A DNA stretch of 64,000 nucleotides from assembly GCF_002198715.1 (NCBI RefSeq), contig NZ_MWLK01000022.1, forward strand, positions 162,045 through 226,044, written 5' to 3'. Below the pieces are notes generated by a model, which was given only the letters and a program-made list of their open reading frames with translations, was not told the origin of the DNA and did not search any database. Origin of the DNA: Rhodomicrobium sp. R_RK_3. GTDB lineage: Bacteria; Pseudomonadota; Alphaproteobacteria; Rhizobiales; Rhodomicrobiaceae. Made by a program: the position numbers and the translations under genes. Shown in pieces: positions 19,318 to 30,490 of the stretch. The number at the start of each line of letters is the position of its first letter. The first letter of the stretch is position 1.

Positions 19318-19843
19318 CGTTTGGAAGGCCCGAAGGCGCCATCTCCTGATCCGGCTTGTGGGGGTGCTCGGGACGCGGCGCCCTAAGCGGCCGCTCCCCT
19401 GCGATCTCGCCGAGCACGGTCTCGAAATCGCGCGCCTCGCGGAAATTCTTATAGACCGAGGCGAAGCGAACATAGGCGACGGCGTCGAGCTTGCGCAGCT
19501 CCTCCATCACCAGTTCGCCGATCTTATGCGAAGGCACCTCGCTTTCGCCCTGGCTTTCCAGCTTGCGCACCATGGTGCTGACCAGCCGGTCGATCTGCTC
19601 CGGCTCGACCGGGCGCTTGCGCAGCGCGACCTGCACCGAGCGGGTCAGTTTGTCCCTGTCGAACGGCACGCGCCGGCCGCTGCGCTTGGAGACGACGAGC
19701 TCGCGCAGTTGAACGCGCTCGAAGGTGGTGAAACGCTCGCCGCATTCCGGGCAGAAGCGGCGGCGGCGTATGGCGGTATTGTCTTCGGTCGGCCGGGAAT
19801 CTTTGACCTGGCTGTCATTCTGACCGCAATGGGGGCACCGCAT
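19304..19843 (-). CDS. nrdR: Transcriptional repressor NrdR
   Basis: An ATP/dATP-sensing repressor of ribonucleotide reductase genes. The 179 residues open with MRCPHCG, and a second pair CPECGERF completes the zinc ribbon. An ATP-cone domain follows (about 49-139: [16 protein letters not shown]). The C-terminal 30 residues are basic and Pro-rich. It sits 30 bp after glyA and overlaps ribD, the common alphaproteobacterial order. No NrdR box was searched for outside the operon. Confidence 0.96.
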   Translation of the reverse strand: MRCPHCGQNDSQVKDSRPTEDNTAIRRRRFCPECGERFTTFERVQLRELVVSKRSGRRVPFDRDKLTRSVQVALRKRPVEPEQIDRLVSTMVRKLESQGESEVPSHKIGELVMEELRKLDAVAYVRFASVYKNFREARDFETVLGEIAGERPLRAPRPEHPHKPDQEMAPSGLPNDERP

Positions 19844-19873
19844 ACCATGCCTCGAAAGCTCCGCTCGGGAGCG

Positions 19874-21184
19874 CTATGGATTATAGATCGGGTAGCGCTC
19901 GCACAGATCAATGGCCTCGCGCTTGATGCGCTCTTCCACTTGCCCGTTGCCGCTATCGCCGTTGGTTACGAGTCCGTCGAGCACTTCGGAAATCATGCGG
20001 CCAATATCGCGGAATTCGGCTGCGCCAAATCCCCGCGTCGTGCCTGCTGGCGAGCCAAGTCTGATCCCCGAGGTGATGAACGGCTTTTCCTCATCGAACG
20101 GGATCGCATTCTTGTTGCAGGTGATATGCGCGCGGCCAAGAGCCGCTTCCGCCGCTTTGCCGGTCAGCTTTTTCGGGCGCAGATCAACCAAAATCAGATG
20201 CGTATCCGTGCCCCCGGTCACGAGCCCGTAGCCGGCGGACGTGATAGCGTCGCCCATCGCCTTGGCGTTGGCAACCACATTTTGTGCATATTGCGTAAAA
20301 CCGGGCTGCAACGCTTCACCGAAGGCGACGGCCTTGGCGGCGATGATGTGCATGAGCGGTCCGCCCTGCAGGCCGGGGAAGATCGCCGCGTTGATCCGCT
20401 TGGCGATTTCGGCGTCATTGGTCAGGATCATGCCGCCGCGCGGGCCGCGCAAAGTCTTATGCGTGGTGGTGGTAACGACATGGGCGTGGGGCAGCGGGCT
20501 CGGATGCACGCCCGCCGCGACGAGCCCGGCGAAATGGGCCATGTCGACCATGAAATAGGCGCCGACGCTGTCGGCGATGGCGCGGAAGCGGGCGAAGTCG
20601 ATGACGCGCGGATAGGCCGAGCCGCCGGCGATGATGACGGTCGGCTTATGCTCCTTCGCCAGCCGTTCGACCTCGTCGAAGTCGATGAGATTGTCCTCGC
20701 GGCGGACGCCATATTGGATCGGGGTGAACCATTTGCCGGACAGGTTCGGCGCCGCGCCATGGGTGAGATGGCCGCCGGCGGCAAGGCTCATGCCGAGGAT
20801 CGGATCGCCCGGCTTGGCGAGCGCCAGCATCACCGCCTGATTGGCCTGCGAGCCGGAATTGGCCTGCACATTGGCGAAGCCGCAATCGAACAGCCGCTTG
20901 GCGCGGTCGATGGCGAGATTCTCGGCGACGTCGACGAATTGACAGCCGCCATAATAGCGCTTGCCCGGATAGCCTTCGGCATATTTGTTGGTCAGCACCG
21001 TGCCGGCGGCTTCCAGCACGGCGCGCGAGACGATGTTCTCCGAGGCGATCAGCTCGATCTCATCCTGCTGGCGTTTCAGCTCGCTGGAGACGGCGCCGAA
21101 AATCTCAGGGTCGGCTTCGGCCAGCGGCGTGGTGAAGAAAGCGTTATCGCGCCGCGCGCCCGCCAGAGCATTGGATGCTGTCAT
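19874..21184 (-). CDS. glyA: Serine hydroxymethyltransferase
   Basis: A PLP enzyme that interconverts serine and glycine and feeds one-carbon units to folate. The 436-residue protein shows [32 protein letters not shown], the HFAGLVAAG segment and the PLP lysine in [15 protein letters not shown]. It is full length and starts at ATG 21184. It is the first gene of the operon running through nrdR, rib genes and nusB to thiL; the promoter should lie in the 265 bp shared with the divergent peptidase gene. Confidence 0.98.
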   Translation of the reverse strand: MTASNALAGARRDNAFFTTPLAEADPEIFGAVSSELKRQQDEIELIASENIVSRAVLEAAGTVLTNKYAEGYPGKRYYGGCQFVDVAENLAIDRAKRLFDCGFANVQANSGSQANQAVMLALAKPGDPILGMSLAAGGHLTHGAAPNLSGKWFTPIQYGVRREDNLIDFDEVERLAKEHKPTVIIAGGSAYPRVIDFARFRAIADSVGAYFMVDMAHFAGLVAAGVHPSPLPHAHVVTTTTHKTLRGPRGGMILTNDAEIAKRINAAIFPGLQGGPLMHIIAAKAVAFGEALQPGFTQYAQNVVANAKAMGDAITSAGYGLVTGGTDTHLILVDLRPKKLTGKAAEAALGRAHITCNKNAIPFDEEKPFITSGIRLGSPAGTTRGFGAAEFRDIGRMISEVLDGLVTNGDSGNGQVEERIKREAIDLCERYPIYNP

Positions 21185-21449
21185 TGAGCTGTCCCGTCAT
21201 CGTCAGTTGCATTGCCCGGAAGCGCGCGCGCAAGGGCCCGCTTCGTCGCCGAAATTTTCCCGTACACTCCTAGCACACCTGGAGCGGGTAGGCGATTTCT
21301 CGTTGCCTTTATGCCGTTTTTTGCGGAGGGCCGCTTCCATTCCGGTGCGAACACTTCCAAATGATCGATGACATCCGTAACCGCAATCCTTGAACGCCGC
21401 GTCGCGCGCCTGCCATAATGTCGCAACAGCCGGCGGTCCTTAGCGAGGC

Positions 21450-24377
21450 ATGATGACACTTCTCCATGGATTTCAGTTGGAGCGCGAGGAAAGCGTCCCC
21501 GAGATCGGCTGCCTCGCGCGCCTCTACCGGCATGAGCGCACTGGCGCCGAGCTCCTGTCGCTGATCGGCGAGGACGAGAACAAGGTGTTCGGCGTCAGCT
21601 TCCGCACCCCGCCCGCCGACTCCAACGGCATCGCGCATATTCTCGAGCATTCGGTGCTGTGCGGCTCGCGCAAATATCCGGTGAAGGCGCCCTTCCTCGA
21701 GATGCTGAAGGGCTCGCTGAAGACCTTCCTCAACGCGATGACCTATCCGGACAAAACCGTCTATCCGGTCGGCAGCGTCAACCTCCAGGATTTTTACAAT
21801 CTGGTCGACGTCTATCTCGACGCCGTCTTCCATCCGCGCATCACGCCGGACATCCTGAAGCAGGAAGGCTGGCATTACGAGCTGGAGAGCGCCGATGCGC
21901 CGCTCATCTATAAGGGCGTCGTCTTCAACGAGATGAAGGGCAGCTATTCCTCGCCGGACGACCGCGTTTCGCGGCTGTCGCAGCAATCGGTGTTCCCGGA
22001 CACCATCTACGGCATCGATTCCGGCGGGGATCCGAAGGACATACCGAGCCTCACCTACGAGACCTTCAAGAGCTTTCACGAGCGCTATTACCACCCCTCC
22101 AACGCCAAATTCGTCTTCTATGGCAATGACGATCCGGAGCGCCGGCTCGAGATCCTCGACGGCGTGCTGAGCGAGTTCTCGCGCATCGAGGTGGACAGCA
22201 AGATCGGCCTGCAGCCGCGCTTCAACGCCCCGCGCCAGTTGCAGCACACGCTGCCCGCCGGGGCGCAGGAGGCGGGCGAGAAGCAGGCGCGCGTCACGCT
22301 GAACTGGATGCTGGACGAGGTCGACGATGTCGAGCTGAACCTGTCGCTGGCGATCCTCAATCACATCCTGGTCGGCACCCATGCCGCGCCGCTGCGCAAG
22401 GCGCTGATCGACTCCCGCCTCGGCGACGATGTGACCGGGACCGGCCTCAATACCGGCCTGCGCCAGATGCGCTTCGGCGCGGGGCTTAAGGGCATCGACG
22501 AAGGCGATAGCGAAAAGGTCGAGGCGCTGGTGCTGTCGACGCTGGAACGGCTCGCCGAAGATGGCCTCGATCCGCTGACTGTCGAGGCGTCCATCAACAC
22601 CATCGAATTCCGGCTGCGGGAGAACAATACCGGTTCCTTCCCGCGCGGCATCTCGATCATGCTGCGTTCGCTGAATGCCTGGAACTATGACCGCGACCCG
22701 CTTTCCCCGCTCGCCTGGGAAGCGCCGCTGCAAATGCTGAAGACCCGGCTGGCCAGCGGCGAGCGGGTGTTCGAGGACCTGATCCGCCGCTATCTGATCG
22801 ACAACGTGCATCGCACCCGCGTGCTGTTCACGCCCGACCCCGAGCAGAGCGGCCGGGAAGCCGCCGATGAGCGCGCCAAGCTCGACGCCGCCCGCGCGGC
22901 CATGAGCGATGCCGATGTCGAGGCGGTGATCGAGGAGACCCGCGCGCTGAAGCGGATGCAGGAGACGCCAGACAGCGCCGAGGCGCTCTCCCGGCTGCCC
23001 ATGCTGAAGCTGAAGGATCTCGACCGCAAGACCGCGCTCATCCCGATCGACATCGCCGAGCGATCCGGTGCGCGCGTGCTCACCCATGACCTCGCGACCA
23101 ATGGCGTCGTCTATGCCGATGCCGGGCTCGATCTGCGCCGCCTTCCGCCGGACCTGCTGCCCTACATCGGCATCTTCCGCCGGGCGCTGCTGGAGACCGG
23201 CGCGGGCGATCTGGATTTCGTTCAGCTCTCGCAGCGCATCGGCCGGGTGACCGGCGGCCTTTCGGCCCAGGACTTCACCTCGACGGTGATCGGCGAAAAT
23301 CGCGGCGTCGCCTGGCTGATCCTGCGCATCAAGACCATGCCGGACAAGGCCGCCGAAAGCTTCGCCATCCTCGCCGACGTCCTGCTCTCGGCCCGGCTCG
23401 GCAATCACGAGCGCATCGCGCAGATCGTCAATGAGGAGCGGGCGGGCCTGGAATCGCGGCTCGTGCCCGGCGGCTCATCGATCGCCTCGACGCGCCTTCG
23501 CGCGAGCCTCGAAGAGGGAAGCTGGGTGGACGAGCAGATCGGCGGCGTCAGCTATCTGAACTTCCTGCGCCAGCTTGCCGCCTCGATCAAGGAGGATGGC
23601 GGCGCGGCGCTGACGGCGACGCTGGAGCGCATTCGCGGCCTGCTGGTCAACCGCAATGCCATGGTCTTCAACCTCACCGCCGACGCGGACGGCCTGACGC
23701 GGGTCGAGCCCGACCTCGCCGGATTGCTGGCGCGTCTGCCCTCGGCGGCGCCGGCCGCCTATCCCGACTGGCTGATCCCGGGCCTGCCGCGTTTCGAGGG
23801 TCTGACCATGCCGGCCAAGGTCAATTATGTCGCCAAGGGCGAGAGCCTGCCCAAGCTCGGCTACAAGCCGGGCGGCGCGGCGATGGTCGCCAGCAACTGG
23901 CTGCGCGGCGGCTGGCTGTGGGACAAGGTGCGGGTGCAGGGCGGCGCTTACGGCGCTTTCTCCAGCCTCGATCTGCGCTCCGGCGTGATGACCTTCGCCT
24001 CCTATCGCGACCCCAACCTGATGGAGACGGTCGCGGTCTATGACGGCGCGGGCGGCTTCCTCCGGGGCGTGGCAGGCAATGCCGTCGATCTGGAGCGCGC
24101 CATCATCGGCACCATCGGCCAGCTCGACACCTACCGGCTGCCCGATGCCAAGGGCCTCGTCTCGATGCTGCGCTATCTCGCCGGCGACAGCGACGAGCGC
24201 CAGCAAACCATCCGCGACGAAGTTCTGAACGCCAGCCCCGCCGACATCCGCGGCTTCGCCGATGCGCTCGACGCCGTTGCCGCGCATGGGCGGACGGTGG
24301 TGCTCGGCTCGGAGCAGGCGATCAAGGCGGCCAATGCCGGGCTCGAGGACCGCTTCACGCTGACCAAGGTTCTATAG
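21450..24377 (+). CDS. M16C zinc metallopeptidase (presequence protease-like)
   Basis: A 975-residue peptidase of the PreP/insulinase class that degrades short peptides. The inverted zinc motif HILEH (H63, E66, H67) is present. The downstream conserved glutamate is in YKGVVFNEMKGSYSSPDD. The four-domain M16C length fits PreP of mitochondria and the related bacterial proteins. The C-terminal half carries the typical GGAYGAFSSLDLRSGVMTFASYRDP segment. No signal peptide is seen, so a cytoplasmic site is likely. The gene is divergent from glyA and ends in a strong terminator. Confidence 0.93.
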   Translation: MMTLLHGFQLEREESVPEIGCLARLYRHERTGAELLSLIGEDENKVFGVSFRTPPADSNGIAHILEHSVLCGSRKYPVKAPFLEMLKGSLKTFLNAMTYPDKTVYPVGSVNLQDFYNLVDVYLDAVFHPRITPDILKQEGWHYELESADAPLIYKGVVFNEMKGSYSSPDDRVSRLSQQSVFPDTIYGIDSGGDPKDIPSLTYETFKSFHERYYHPSNAKFVFYGNDDPERRLEILDGVLSEFSRIEVDSKIGLQPRFNAPRQLQHTLPAGAQEAGEKQARVTLNWMLDEVDDVELNLSLAILNHILVGTHAAPLRKALIDSRLGDDVTGTGLNTGLRQMRFGAGLKGIDEGDSEKVEALVLSTLERLAEDGLDPLTVEASINTIEFRLRENNTGSFPRGISIMLRSLNAWNYDRDPLSPLAWEAPLQMLKTRLASGERVFEDLIRRYLIDNVHRTRVLFTPDPEQSGREAADERAKLDAARAAMSDADVEAVIEETRALKRMQETPDSAEALSRLPMLKLKDLDRKTALIPIDIAERSGARVLTHDLATNGVVYADAGLDLRRLPPDLLPYIGIFRRALLETGAGDLDFVQLSQRIGRVTGGLSAQDFTSTVIGENRGVAWLILRIKTMPDKAAESFAILADVLLSARLGNHERIAQIVNEERAGLESRLVPGGSSIASTRLRASLEEGSWVDEQIGGVSYLNFLRQLAASIKEDGGAALTATLERIRGLLVNRNAMVFNLTADADGLTRVEPDLAGLLARLPSAAPAAYPDWLIPGLPRFEGLTMPAKVNYVAKGESLPKLGYKPGGAAMVASNWLRGGWLWDKVRVQGGAYGAFSSLDLRSGVMTFASYRDPNLMETVAVYDGAGGFLRGVAGNAVDLERAIIGTIGQLDTYRLPDAKGLVSMLRYLAGDSDERQQTIRDEVLNASPADIRGFADALDAVAAHGRTVVLGSEQAIKAANAGLEDRFTLTKVL

Positions 24378-24400
24378 CGCCGCGCGCGCCATCGACCCGG

Positions 24401-24435
24401 CGGAGGGATAAAGCGTCTTTATCCCTCCGTTTTTC
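24401..24435 (+). terminator. Rho-independent terminator after the M16C peptidase
   Basis: A near-perfect stem (CGGAGGGATAAAG pairing with CTTTATCCCTCCG) with a CGT loop, followed by TTTTTC. It begins 24 bp after the stop codon. Confidence 0.95.
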
Positions 24436-24492
24436 TGTGACAGATAGCGGCGGGCACCGTTTCGCCCGGTCTTGCAACGCGCGGGCAAATTC

Positions 24493-25314
24493 ATGGCATT
24501 CGATTTTGCGCTGAGAATTCTGGCGATGGCTCTGGCTGTCGCCGGGTCGGTGGGAACCGCCACGGCGGGCGTGCTCGAGGATGTGAAGGCGCGCGGCGAG
24601 CTGATCGTCGGCGTCAAGGCCGACACGCCGCCTTACGGCTACCGGCTGCCGGCGGGCGAGATCGTCGGCATGGAGCTCGATCTGGCCAAGGATCTGGCCG
24701 ACCGCCTCGGCGTCAAGCTGAAGCTGTGGCCGGTATCGCCCGACAGCCGTCTGCAATTCCTGGAACAGGGCCAGATCGATCTCCTCATCGCGACCCTCGC
24801 CGTCACCGACGAACGCAGGAAGCGCGTGGCGCTGGTCGAGCCGTTCTATTATGCCAGCGGCATCGCGGTGATCGCCAAGCGGGAGGCCGGGGTGAACGGC
24901 ATCGGCGATCTGGCAGGCAAGCCGTTCTGCGCCCTGCGCGACGCCTATTTCCGCGACGACATTCTGGCGCGGGCGGGGGGAAGCGTTTTCGTGCCCGTCC
25001 GCAATCTCGATGAGGGCAGGGCGGCGCTGGCCGAGGGCAAATGCGTGGGCCTCGCTGATGAGGACGTCCGGCTGATCCACACGCGCAACAGCGCGGCCGA
25101 GGCGTGGAAGGATTACCGGATCGCGCCGCTCGACCTGCCGCTGCTGCCCTGGGCCATCGCGGTGCGCACCGGCGAGAAGGACACGCCCTTCGGCAAGCTG
25201 GTCTCCGCCACCGTCACGGACTGGCACAAGAGCGGCAAGCTGCTGGAGCTGGAAAAGAAATGGCTCGGCGAGAATACCAAATGGCTCTCCGAGGCGCATG
25301 AGCGGGCGAAGTAA
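24493..25314 (+). CDS. Amino-acid-type ABC transporter substrate-binding protein (family 3)
   Basis: A periplasmic solute-binding protein of 273 residues. The signal peptide is about residues 1-26 (ALRILAMALAVAGSVGTATA). The family-3 fold follows: LIVGVKADTPPYGYRLPAGE, GMELDLAKDLADRLGVK, QIDLLIATLAVTDERRK and PFYYASGIAVI. The ligand is probably a polar amino acid or a related compound. No permease or ATPase gene is adjacent, so it is an orphan here. ATG 24493 is preferred over the in-frame TTG seven codons upstream. Confidence 0.9.
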   Translation: MAFDFALRILAMALAVAGSVGTATAGVLEDVKARGELIVGVKADTPPYGYRLPAGEIVGMELDLAKDLADRLGVKLKLWPVSPDSRLQFLEQGQIDLLIATLAVTDERRKRVALVEPFYYASGIAVIAKREAGVNGIGDLAGKPFCALRDAYFRDDILARAGGSVFVPVRNLDEGRAALAEGKCVGLADEDVRLIHTRNSAAEAWKDYRIAPLDLPLLPWAIAVRTGEKDTPFGKLVSATVTDWHKSGKLLELEKKWLGENTKWLSEAHERAK

Positions 25315-25432
25315 TCGCCGAGGCCGCCGCCCCATGCGCCGACCGGCATTCCGGCAACGCAGCGCTTGCCGGCTATTCAGTCAGGTTAAAGCGGAAATCA
25401 TTCTGGTCGAAAGCAGAGCGCCGCGCCTTGCC

Positions 25433-25562
25433 GCAGCTCGACCCTCTCCGAGGGGAGAGGGTGGCGTGTGTCAGCGCGCCGGGTGAGGGGTAGCGGACTC
25501 AACGGCTGATTCACGAACCCCTCACCCCCGCCCTCTCCCAAGGGAGAGGGAGTCCGGCTGCG
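25433..25562. repeat. Composite palindromic intergenic repeat (REP-like)
   Basis: Two inverted modules face each other. The left has CCCTCTCC/GGAGAGGG arms followed by GTCAGCGCGCCGGGTGAGGGG; the right has CCCCTCACCC followed by CCCTCTCCCAAGGGAGAGGG. The outer ends are GCAGC and GCTGC. A second copy lies at 36541-36845, where the CCAAGG palindrome is interrupted by an inserted element. Confidence 0.85.
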
Positions 25563-25669
25563 GATCGGGGATGGAACGGTTGCTAATGGCTAGATCCGGA
25601 AAAGCGGATCGAATCCGCCCGTCCTCCCGGATGGCCAGACTATCTCAATCCTGTCGCAACCGCCGCGCG

Positions 25670-26704
25670 TCAGCGAACGGAGGCCGAGCGGCTGCTCAGT
25701 TCGGCGGCGCGCTGGTACCATTGCGCCGCCAGCCGCTGATCCGGCTCCAGCCCGGCGACCGGCAAGGTGGCGAGGAAGCGGGCATCGTAGGTCTGGGCCA
25801 GCGCGAAGGCGCCGAGGGCGCTTTGCTGGGAGGCCAGATGCTCGAAGATCATCCGCGCGCCGTTGACATGGCCGCGCTCGATGAGGTCGCGGCCGCGATG
25901 CAGCATGGACTGCTCCTCGCTGGCCGAGATCGCCGTCGCCTGGCCGACGACGGGCGTGGTGGAGGCCGGGGCGGTGACCGCCGGGCGGCCCTCGTTCTTC
26001 TTGGCCTGCTTGGACAGGAAAATCTTGGCGGCCTCTTCCATCTCCTGGAAAAAGGCCTCGCGCTCGGGGCCGCTCTCCGGCGCTCCGTCACGGCCGGGCG
26101 AGGACCTGAGTCTCGCCGTCTCCTGCGGGGGAGGCGCCGCGATTTCGGGCTCGCCGCCGAGACGGTCCTGCTCGGCCTTGCCGGGGAGGATGCCGCTGTG
26201 CAGCATCGCCGACGCCTTCGGCTCGGCGCCGATCTCCGGCTCTTCGGTCGAAGTGCGCGACTGGTTCCACTGCGTGCCGATCTGCTGGATGGCAAGACCG
26301 ATCACCGCGATCGACATTGAAATGGCGATGACATTGCGTGCGCCGCTGCCGGCGCGCTTGGTCGGAGCCGGAGCCTGCGGCGCGGGCGCCGGACGCCGCG
26401 AGGGCATCTGCGCGGCCGGCCGGGCGGCGGGCGGTTCGGGGGCGATGAAGATCGGATCCCAGCCAGGGGGCGGCGCGGCGGGCCGCGCTTCACGCTGCTG
26501 GCGCTGGGCCCGGTCGAGGGCGCGCTTCAGCTCGTCTTCCAGGTCGCCGCCTGGACCTTGCGGTCTGGGAGCTCGGACCGGGGCAGGGGCAGGGCTGCGC
26601 CGCTCCGGCATCCGCTCCTGCATGTTGATGACGGATCCGCCGCCCTCGCCAGGATAGTCGCTCCCAGCGCGTTGCAGGATGCGCCTCCAGGAAACCTGAT
26701 TCAT
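25670..26704 (-). CDS. Proline-rich single-pass membrane protein with C-terminal Sel1/TPR-like motif
   Basis: A 344-residue protein not recognised as a named family. The N-terminal 120 residues are rich in Pro, Ala and Arg and look disordered and cytoplasmic. One hydrophobic helix follows (NVIAISMSIAVIGLAIQQIG, about 125-145). The C-terminal third resembles a pair of Sel1-type helical repeats (GHVNGARMIFEHLASQQSALGAFALAQTYD and RLAAQWYQRAAEL). A scaffolding role is possible, but that is inference. ATG 26704 has GGGAGAG eight bases upstream. Confidence 0.7.
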   Translation of the reverse strand: MNQVSWRRILQRAGSDYPGEGGGSVINMQERMPERRSPAPAPVRAPRPQGPGGDLEDELKRALDRAQRQQREARPAAPPPGWDPIFIAPEPPAARPAAQMPSRRPAPAPQAPAPTKRAGSGARNVIAISMSIAVIGLAIQQIGTQWNQSRTSTEEPEIGAEPKASAMLHSGILPGKAEQDRLGGEPEIAAPPPQETARLRSSPGRDGAPESGPEREAFFQEMEEAAKIFLSKQAKKNEGRPAVTAPASTTPVVGQATAISASEEQSMLHRGRDLIERGHVNGARMIFEHLASQQSALGAFALAQTYDARFLATLPVAGLEPDQRLAAQWYQRAAELSSRSASVR

Positions 26705-28178
<1,474 letters not shown>

Positions 28179-28212
28179 GCGTTGAGGGATAATTCCGCCG
28201 CTCTTAACTCGT

Positions 28213-28317
28213 CGCCCCGGCCGTTAGAGCCGGGGCCCACTCGACTCTCCGCGAGCACTATGCCGGCGGTTCCGCCAATGGGTCCCGGTCCGGCCTGACG
28301 GCCGCCCGGGACGACGG
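28213..28317. repeat. Dispersed intergenic repeat, core of the MITE-like element
   Basis: About 105 bp with a 5' hairpin (CCCCGGC...GCCGGGG) and a 3' hairpin (TCCCGG...CCGGGA), joined by a variable middle. The same core lies inside the element at 36557-36717 and partly at 58624, at the window start and at the window end. The AGACCTTTGC termini are not visible here. Confidence 0.8.
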
Positions 28318-28344
28318 TGGGAGAGGTCCCATGCCACAACCCGC

Positions 28345-29304
28345 CTACCCGCAGAACATCCCCGGCTCCATCGATCCCCTGGGGCGGGTCCAAAGGCCCT
28401 TGCGGGAGGGGATCTCCACCAGCCGGCCATGCGCGTGCGACCTTGCGATAGTCGCGAGGCTCCGGGCGACACCGTAGAGCTTGCGCGCGGCGCTGACGCG
28501 GGCGCGGCGGTCCCAGGCGGCGGCGCCTTCGCGGCGGACGAGGCGGCCGATGTCGCGGTAGACGAAGCGGGCCGAGGCGATCGCCCAGGCCGAGCGGAAG
28601 GGCAGGAAGGCGATGCCGTGGCGGGCCGAGACATAGAAGCGGTCGCTCACCGCCAGCAGGCGCTCGGTCACCTCATGCACTTTTTGCCGGTTGGCGGGGT
28701 CGGCGATGGCCGAGCGCGGCACGCCCGCCTCCTCGAGCCAATCCTCCGGCAGATAGACGCGGCCGAGGGCGGCGTCCTCCATGACGTCGCGGGTGATGTT
28801 GGTGAGCTGGAAGGCGATGCCGAGGTCGGAGGCGCGGTCGAGCGTCGCTGCATCCTTCACGCCCATGATGACCGCCATCATCACGCCGACGACGCCGGCG
28901 ACGTGGTAGCAATAGCCCAGCGTATCGTCGAGCGTCCGGTAGCGGCGCCCCTCGACATCCATGGCGAAACCTTCGAGATGGTCGAGCAGGTAGCGCTCGG
29001 GCACGCCGCGCTCGGCGACGACGCGGTGCAGCGCGCCGAACACCATCTCGTCCCAATCGCCCCGCACCGCCCGGCGCGTCGCTTTGCGCAATTCGGCGAG
29101 GCGCTCGGCGGGGGAAGCGGTCGCGGCGCGGCCCCCCGCAAAGCCCAGCTCCTGGCCGTCGATGACGTCATCGCAATGCCGGCACCAGGCGTAGAGCATA
29201 TAGGCATGGGCGCGGGTTTCTGCATCGAAGAGCCGCGCGGCGGCGGCAAAGCTCCTGGACCCTTTTTCAATCCGTTCGCGGCTATATTCGACGATCTTAT
29301 CCAT
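28345..29304 (-). CDS. crtB: Phytoene/squalene synthase family protein (probable phytoene synthase)
   Basis: Head-to-head condensation of two prenyl diphosphates, probably GGPP to phytoene. The 319-residue protein carries both Asp-rich motifs: HCDDVIDGQ and LTNITRDVMEDAALGRVYLPEDWL. The YMLYAWCRHCDD segment is typical of CrtB. Squalene-type condensing enzymes of hopanoid synthesis share these motifs. The choice of phytoene synthase rests on coupling to crtY: ATG 29304 lies inside the crtY stop region (8-bp overlap). Confidence 0.88.
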   Translation of the reverse strand: MDKIVEYSRERIEKGSRSFAAAARLFDAETRAHAYMLYAWCRHCDDVIDGQELGFAGGRAATASPAERLAELRKATRRAVRGDWDEMVFGALHRVVAERGVPERYLLDHLEGFAMDVEGRRYRTLDDTLGYCYHVAGVVGVMMAVIMGVKDAATLDRASDLGIAFQLTNITRDVMEDAALGRVYLPEDWLEEAGVPRSAIADPANRQKVHEVTERLLAVSDRFYVSARHGIAFLPFRSAWAIASARFVYRDIGRLVRREGAAAWDRRARVSAARKLYGVARSLATIARSHAHGRLVEIPSRKGLWTRPRGSMEPGMFCG

Positions 29305-30490
29305 TCGATTGACCTGCATCTCCGAACTGACTCGGCCTCAGACTGGCCTCCCTGATATGCGCCAAGGCCCTGGCGATGGGGACGGGCGGGCGGCCGATCA
29401 AAATGCGCGCCTTGTCGGCAGGTGACGAGGCGGCGCGGTAGAAGCGCTCGATCAGCGGCTCGGCCAGCGAATAGAACCGCTGCATGATTTCGTAGCGCTT
29501 GCCGGGCTCGGCGGCCAAAAACAGGAACCTGTTCAGCATGCGATAAAAGCCGCGCTGTTGCCAGAGCCGTTTGGAGAGGGCTTGCGTCAGGCTGGCGACG
29601 CTCGCCGTGGTGAGCTCGGGCAGCGCCGCGATGGCGTCGGCGGTGGCGACGGCGTCGGGCAGCGAATAGCCGGTCGTCGGATGGAACAGGCAGGCGCGCA
29701 GGCCGATCCGGGCGACGTCCGTGCCGACCTCGCGCCAGAAGGCGTCGATATCGCCGCCGAGCAGGATCGGCAGCGTGCCGGTCTCCTCGCGCAGGATTTG
29801 GGCGATGCGCCAGCCGCGCGCGGCGGCATAGGCTTCGATCTTGCGCCGGATCGCGGCGGGCTCCAGCGAGGGGCCGTCGGCGTAGTAGGTGTCCTCGATC
29901 AGGATGGTGTCCGCCGTGAAGGGCAGGGTGTAGACGAAGCGGTAGCCGTCATCCTGGCTGATGGCGGCGTCCATGATGACCGGGACCGTCTCGCCATGCG
30001 GCGCGGCGAGGCGCAACTCCAGGCCGATGAATTTCTGAAAGCCGAGGGCGAGCGCGGCGGAAGGCGCGGGGCCGCGCCCGTCGATGATGCAAGGGGCGGT
30101 CAGCCGCTCGCCTCCATCGAGCAGGACCGCCGAAGGCTCGAGTGCCGCGATGCGGGCGTTCAGCCGGATGCAGCCGCCGCCGAGCGCCGCCAGGGCGACG
30201 TGGTGCAGCGTGGTCGATGAGATGGATTGATAGCCGGCGTCGAGCCGGCGCGTATATTTTGGAAAGCGCACCACCTGACCGGGCCAGCGATAGGTAATGA
30301 AAGGCGCAATCCAGCTTGCCTGCGCCGGCGTCAGATCGGAGGCGTGACAGGACCAGGTGTGGTTGCCGCCGAGTTGGGCGCCGCCCTCGATCACCAGCAA
30401 GCGCAATTCCGGCCTCAGCGCCTTCAGCCGGCAGGCGGCGAGCGTCGAGGCAAGCCCGCCACCGGCGAAGATCACGTCGTGGTCGGTCAT
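29297..30490 (-). CDS. crtY: Lycopene beta-cyclase
   Basis: Cyclises lycopene to beta-carotene-type ends. The 397-residue flavoprotein has the N-terminal dinucleotide motif VIFAGGGLASTLAACRL and GGNHTWSCH. Conserved CrtY segments follow: IIDGRGP, LPFTADTILIEDTYYA and FHPTTGYSLPDAV, with FYRMLNRFLF near the end. It is the first gene of a two-gene carotenoid unit with crtB. No crtE or crtI lies in the window, so those steps are encoded elsewhere. Confidence 0.95.
   Translation of the reverse strand: MTDHDVIFAGGGLASTLAACRLKALRPELRLLVIEGGAQLGGNHTWSCHASDLTPAQASWIAPFITYRWPGQVVRFPKYTRRLDAGYQSISSTTLHHVALAALGGGCIRLNARIAALEPSAVLLDGGERLTAPCIIDGRGPAPSAALALGFQKFIGLELRLAAPHGETVPVIMDAAISQDDGYRFVYTLPFTADTILIEDTYYADGPSLEPAAIRRKIEAYAAARGWRIAQILREETGTLPILLGGDIDAFWREVGTDVARIGLRACLFHPTTGYSLPDAVATADAIAALPELTTASVASLTQALSKRLWQQRGFYRMLNRFLFLAAEPGKRYEIMQRFYSLAEPLIERFYRAASSPADKARILIGRPPVPIARALAHIREASLRPSQFGDAGQSNG

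Noticed and set aside
21185..21449. A riboswitch (glycine or FMN) upstream of the glyA-rib operon
   Set aside because: No matching conserved stems were seen; a covariance-model search would be decisive.
21309..23408. A 699-codon minus-strand frame
   Set aside because: It is antisense to the M16C peptidase, which has intact catalytic motifs.
25433..25562. Possible CRISPR array at the repeats
   Set aside because: There are only inverted, non-periodic palindromes, with no regularly spaced direct repeats and no cas genes.
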